Assembly (NCBI RefSeq): GCF_001956855.1
Contig: NZ_MTHD01000002.1
Location: forward strand, 310,001 to 374,000
Direction: 5' to 3'
Origin: Azonexus hydrophilus
GTDB taxonomy: Bacteria > Pseudomonadota > Gammaproteobacteria > Burkholderiales > Rhodocyclaceae
DNA length: 64,000 nucleotides
The notes under the pieces were generated by a model. That model searched no databases. It had not been told where the DNA came from and saw only the letters and a list, made by a program, of their open reading frames with translations. Shown here piece by piece: positions 63,121-64,000 of the stretch (position 1 is the first letter of the stretch; every line of letters begins with the position of its first letter). The position numbers and the translations under genes were made by a program.

Positions 63121-64000
63121 ACAGCCCCCAACTCAGCGAACTGGTTTCCTTCCTGCAGACCCTACCCGAGCCGCACATCCTGTGCGACCGCAACTACCGG
63201 ATCATTGCCGCCAACGACGCTTACCGCGCCAACTGGCTGGATCAGCAGGATGTCGTCGGGCGCAAGTGCTACGAGGTCTCGCACCGCTACGATGTGCCCT
63301 GCGACCAGGCCGGCGAGTTCTGCCCGCTGCAGCGCAGCCTGCGCTCCGGCCAGCGCGAGCGCGTGCTGCACCTGCACCACACGCCGCGTGGCGAGAGCTT
63401 CGAGAACATCGAACTGTCGCCGATCCGCGATGCCAGTGGCGAGATCGTCTATTACATCGAGAAGCTCGAACCGCTGCCCGGGGCCCGCAGCCAGGCTCAC
63501 GCGCAGGGGCTGATCGGCCGTTCGCCGGCCTTTGTGCGGATGATGGAAATGGTCGCCCGCGTCGCGCCGTCCGACGCCGCCGTGCTCCTGCAGGGTGAAT
63601 CGGGCACCGGCAAGGAACTGGTCGCTGGCGCCATCCACCGGATCAGCAAGCGCGCCGATCAGCCCTTTGTTGCGGTCGACTGCTCGGGATTGCCGGAAAC
63701 GCTGTTCGAGAGCGAACTGTTCGGCCATGAGCGCGGCGCCTTCACCGGCGCCACCGCGCGCAAGACCGGGCTGGTCGAGGCGGCAGCCGGCGGCACGCTG
63801 TTCCTCGACGAGGTCGGCGACATTCCGCTGTCGATCCAGGTCAAGCTGCTGCGCCTGCTCGAAACCGGCACCTACCGCCGGGTCGGTTCGCCGGAGCTGC
63901 GCAAGGCCGAGATCCGCATCATCTCGGCGACGCACCGGCCGCTGGCCGAGATGGTCGAGACCGGCAGCTTCCGCCAGGATCTGTTCTACCGGCTGAACAT
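63099..64000 (+). CDS. PAS-domain sigma-54-dependent activator, N-terminal part (runs off the window)
   Basis: At least 300 residues in this window. The N-terminal PAS domain (about 15-125) carries four possible metal or redox ligands, C57, H62, C68 and C75 ([15 protein letters not shown] ... FCPL). The AAA+ domain shows Walker A (GESGTGKE, 166-173), the sigma-54 contact loop GAFTGA (213-218) and Walker B (GTLFLDEVG). The C-terminal HTH is beyond the edge. The gene is divergent from cydP, so it probably controls the cyd operon. The ATG overlaps the TGGCAG array. Confidence 0.9.
   Translation, partial: MADNNVADSPQLSELVSFLQTLPEPHILCDRNYRIIAANDAYRANWLDQQDVVGRKCYEVSHRYDVPCDQAGEFCPLQRSLRSGQRERVLHLHHTPRGESFENIELSPIRDASGEIVYYIEKLEPLPGARSQAHAQGLIGRSPAFVRMMEMVARVAPSDAAVLLQGESGTGKELVAGAIHRISKRADQPFVAVDCSGLPETLFESELFGHERGAFTGATARKTGLVEAAAGGTLFLDEVGDIPLSIQVKLLRLLETGTYRRVGSPELRKAEIRIISATHRPLAEMVETGSFRQDLFYRLN

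Noticed and set aside
63088..63598. Other frames at the window end
   Set aside because: The frame starting at 63099 carries PAS and sigma-54 activator motifs through to the edge; the others are shadows.

Overview
This is a roughly 64% GC chromosomal window from a Gram-negative bacterium, most likely a betaproteobacterium of the Rhodocyclales (Dechloromonas/Azonexus type). That placement is an inference from gene content and protein flavour: a quinol oxidase operon with CydP and CydX, an acetate-activation/symporter signalling cluster, a TpsA/TpsB pair, a VgrG island, many c-di-GMP and two-component proteins, and a HemY-like mosaic of betaproteobacterial housekeeping genes. No rRNA, tRNA, CRISPR array, IS element or prophage was recognised. 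Coding density is high and many neighbours overlap by ATGA.

Layout. 1-3.2 kb: start of a Cache-domain sensor, a B12-binding radical SAM protein and a low-complexity protein with three copies of a 21-residue repeat, all on the minus strand. 3.5-7.4 kb: a VgrG spike with a C-terminal transthyretin-like adaptor, an overlapping candidate cysteine-hydrolase effector and a small membrane-anchored candidate immunity protein; the last two are visibly poorer in GC. 7.5-13.6 kb: dinB under a textbook LexA box, a drug/metabolite exporter, two patatin-like phospholipases around a stand-alone lipoyl-domain protein, and secreted proteins. 13.6-24.4 kb: parE, a FapA-type DUF342 protein, nitroreductase, acetyltransferase, an AsmA protein, hemerythrin, thioesterase and a second radical SAM protein. 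23.6-31 kb: a divergent two-component pair (7TMR-DISM kinase and OmpR-type regulator), then a two-partner secretion system. 31-39.7 kb: SEC-C protein, small ribbon-helix-helix-like protein, a PTS EIIC-EAL fusion, an integron-cassette-like membrane gene, DegQ/MucD protease, class I fumarase and a YqhA-type protein.

39.9-53.9 kb is the most coherent block: acetyl-CoA synthetase, a small membrane protein, a sodium/solute-symporter-fused histidine kinase (CbrA/CrbS type), a receiver protein, a membrane PAS/degenerate-kinase protein fused to a DEDDh 3'-5' exonuclease, two paralogous DUF294 nucleotidyltransferase-like proteins (one with cNMP and CBS domains), an apparently dead exonuclease-fold protein, and an ActP-like symporter with its DUF4212 small subunit. 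I infer an acetate uptake, activation and sensing system to which nuclease-fold and nucleotidyltransferase-fold proteins have been recruited for an unknown job. 54-55.8 kb: a free-standing CZB zinc protein, an unlisted 56-residue ORF behind two LexA-like boxes, and a BASS transporter. 55.8-62.9 kb: katG, then a cytochrome bd operon (cydP-cydA-cydB-Rieske-cydX-ybgE-nifX-like-DUF6858). 63.1 kb to the end: a divergent sigma-54-dependent PAS activator; between it and cydP are a candidate sigma-54 promoter and seven copies of TGGCAG/CTGCCA.

The whole window is also studded with a highly iterated palindrome, GCGGTCGACCGC (8 exact copies found by eye, and 23 sites with the half-element TGCGGTCGAC in either orientation), in both coding and non-coding DNA. 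This is one of the strongest unexplained signals here.
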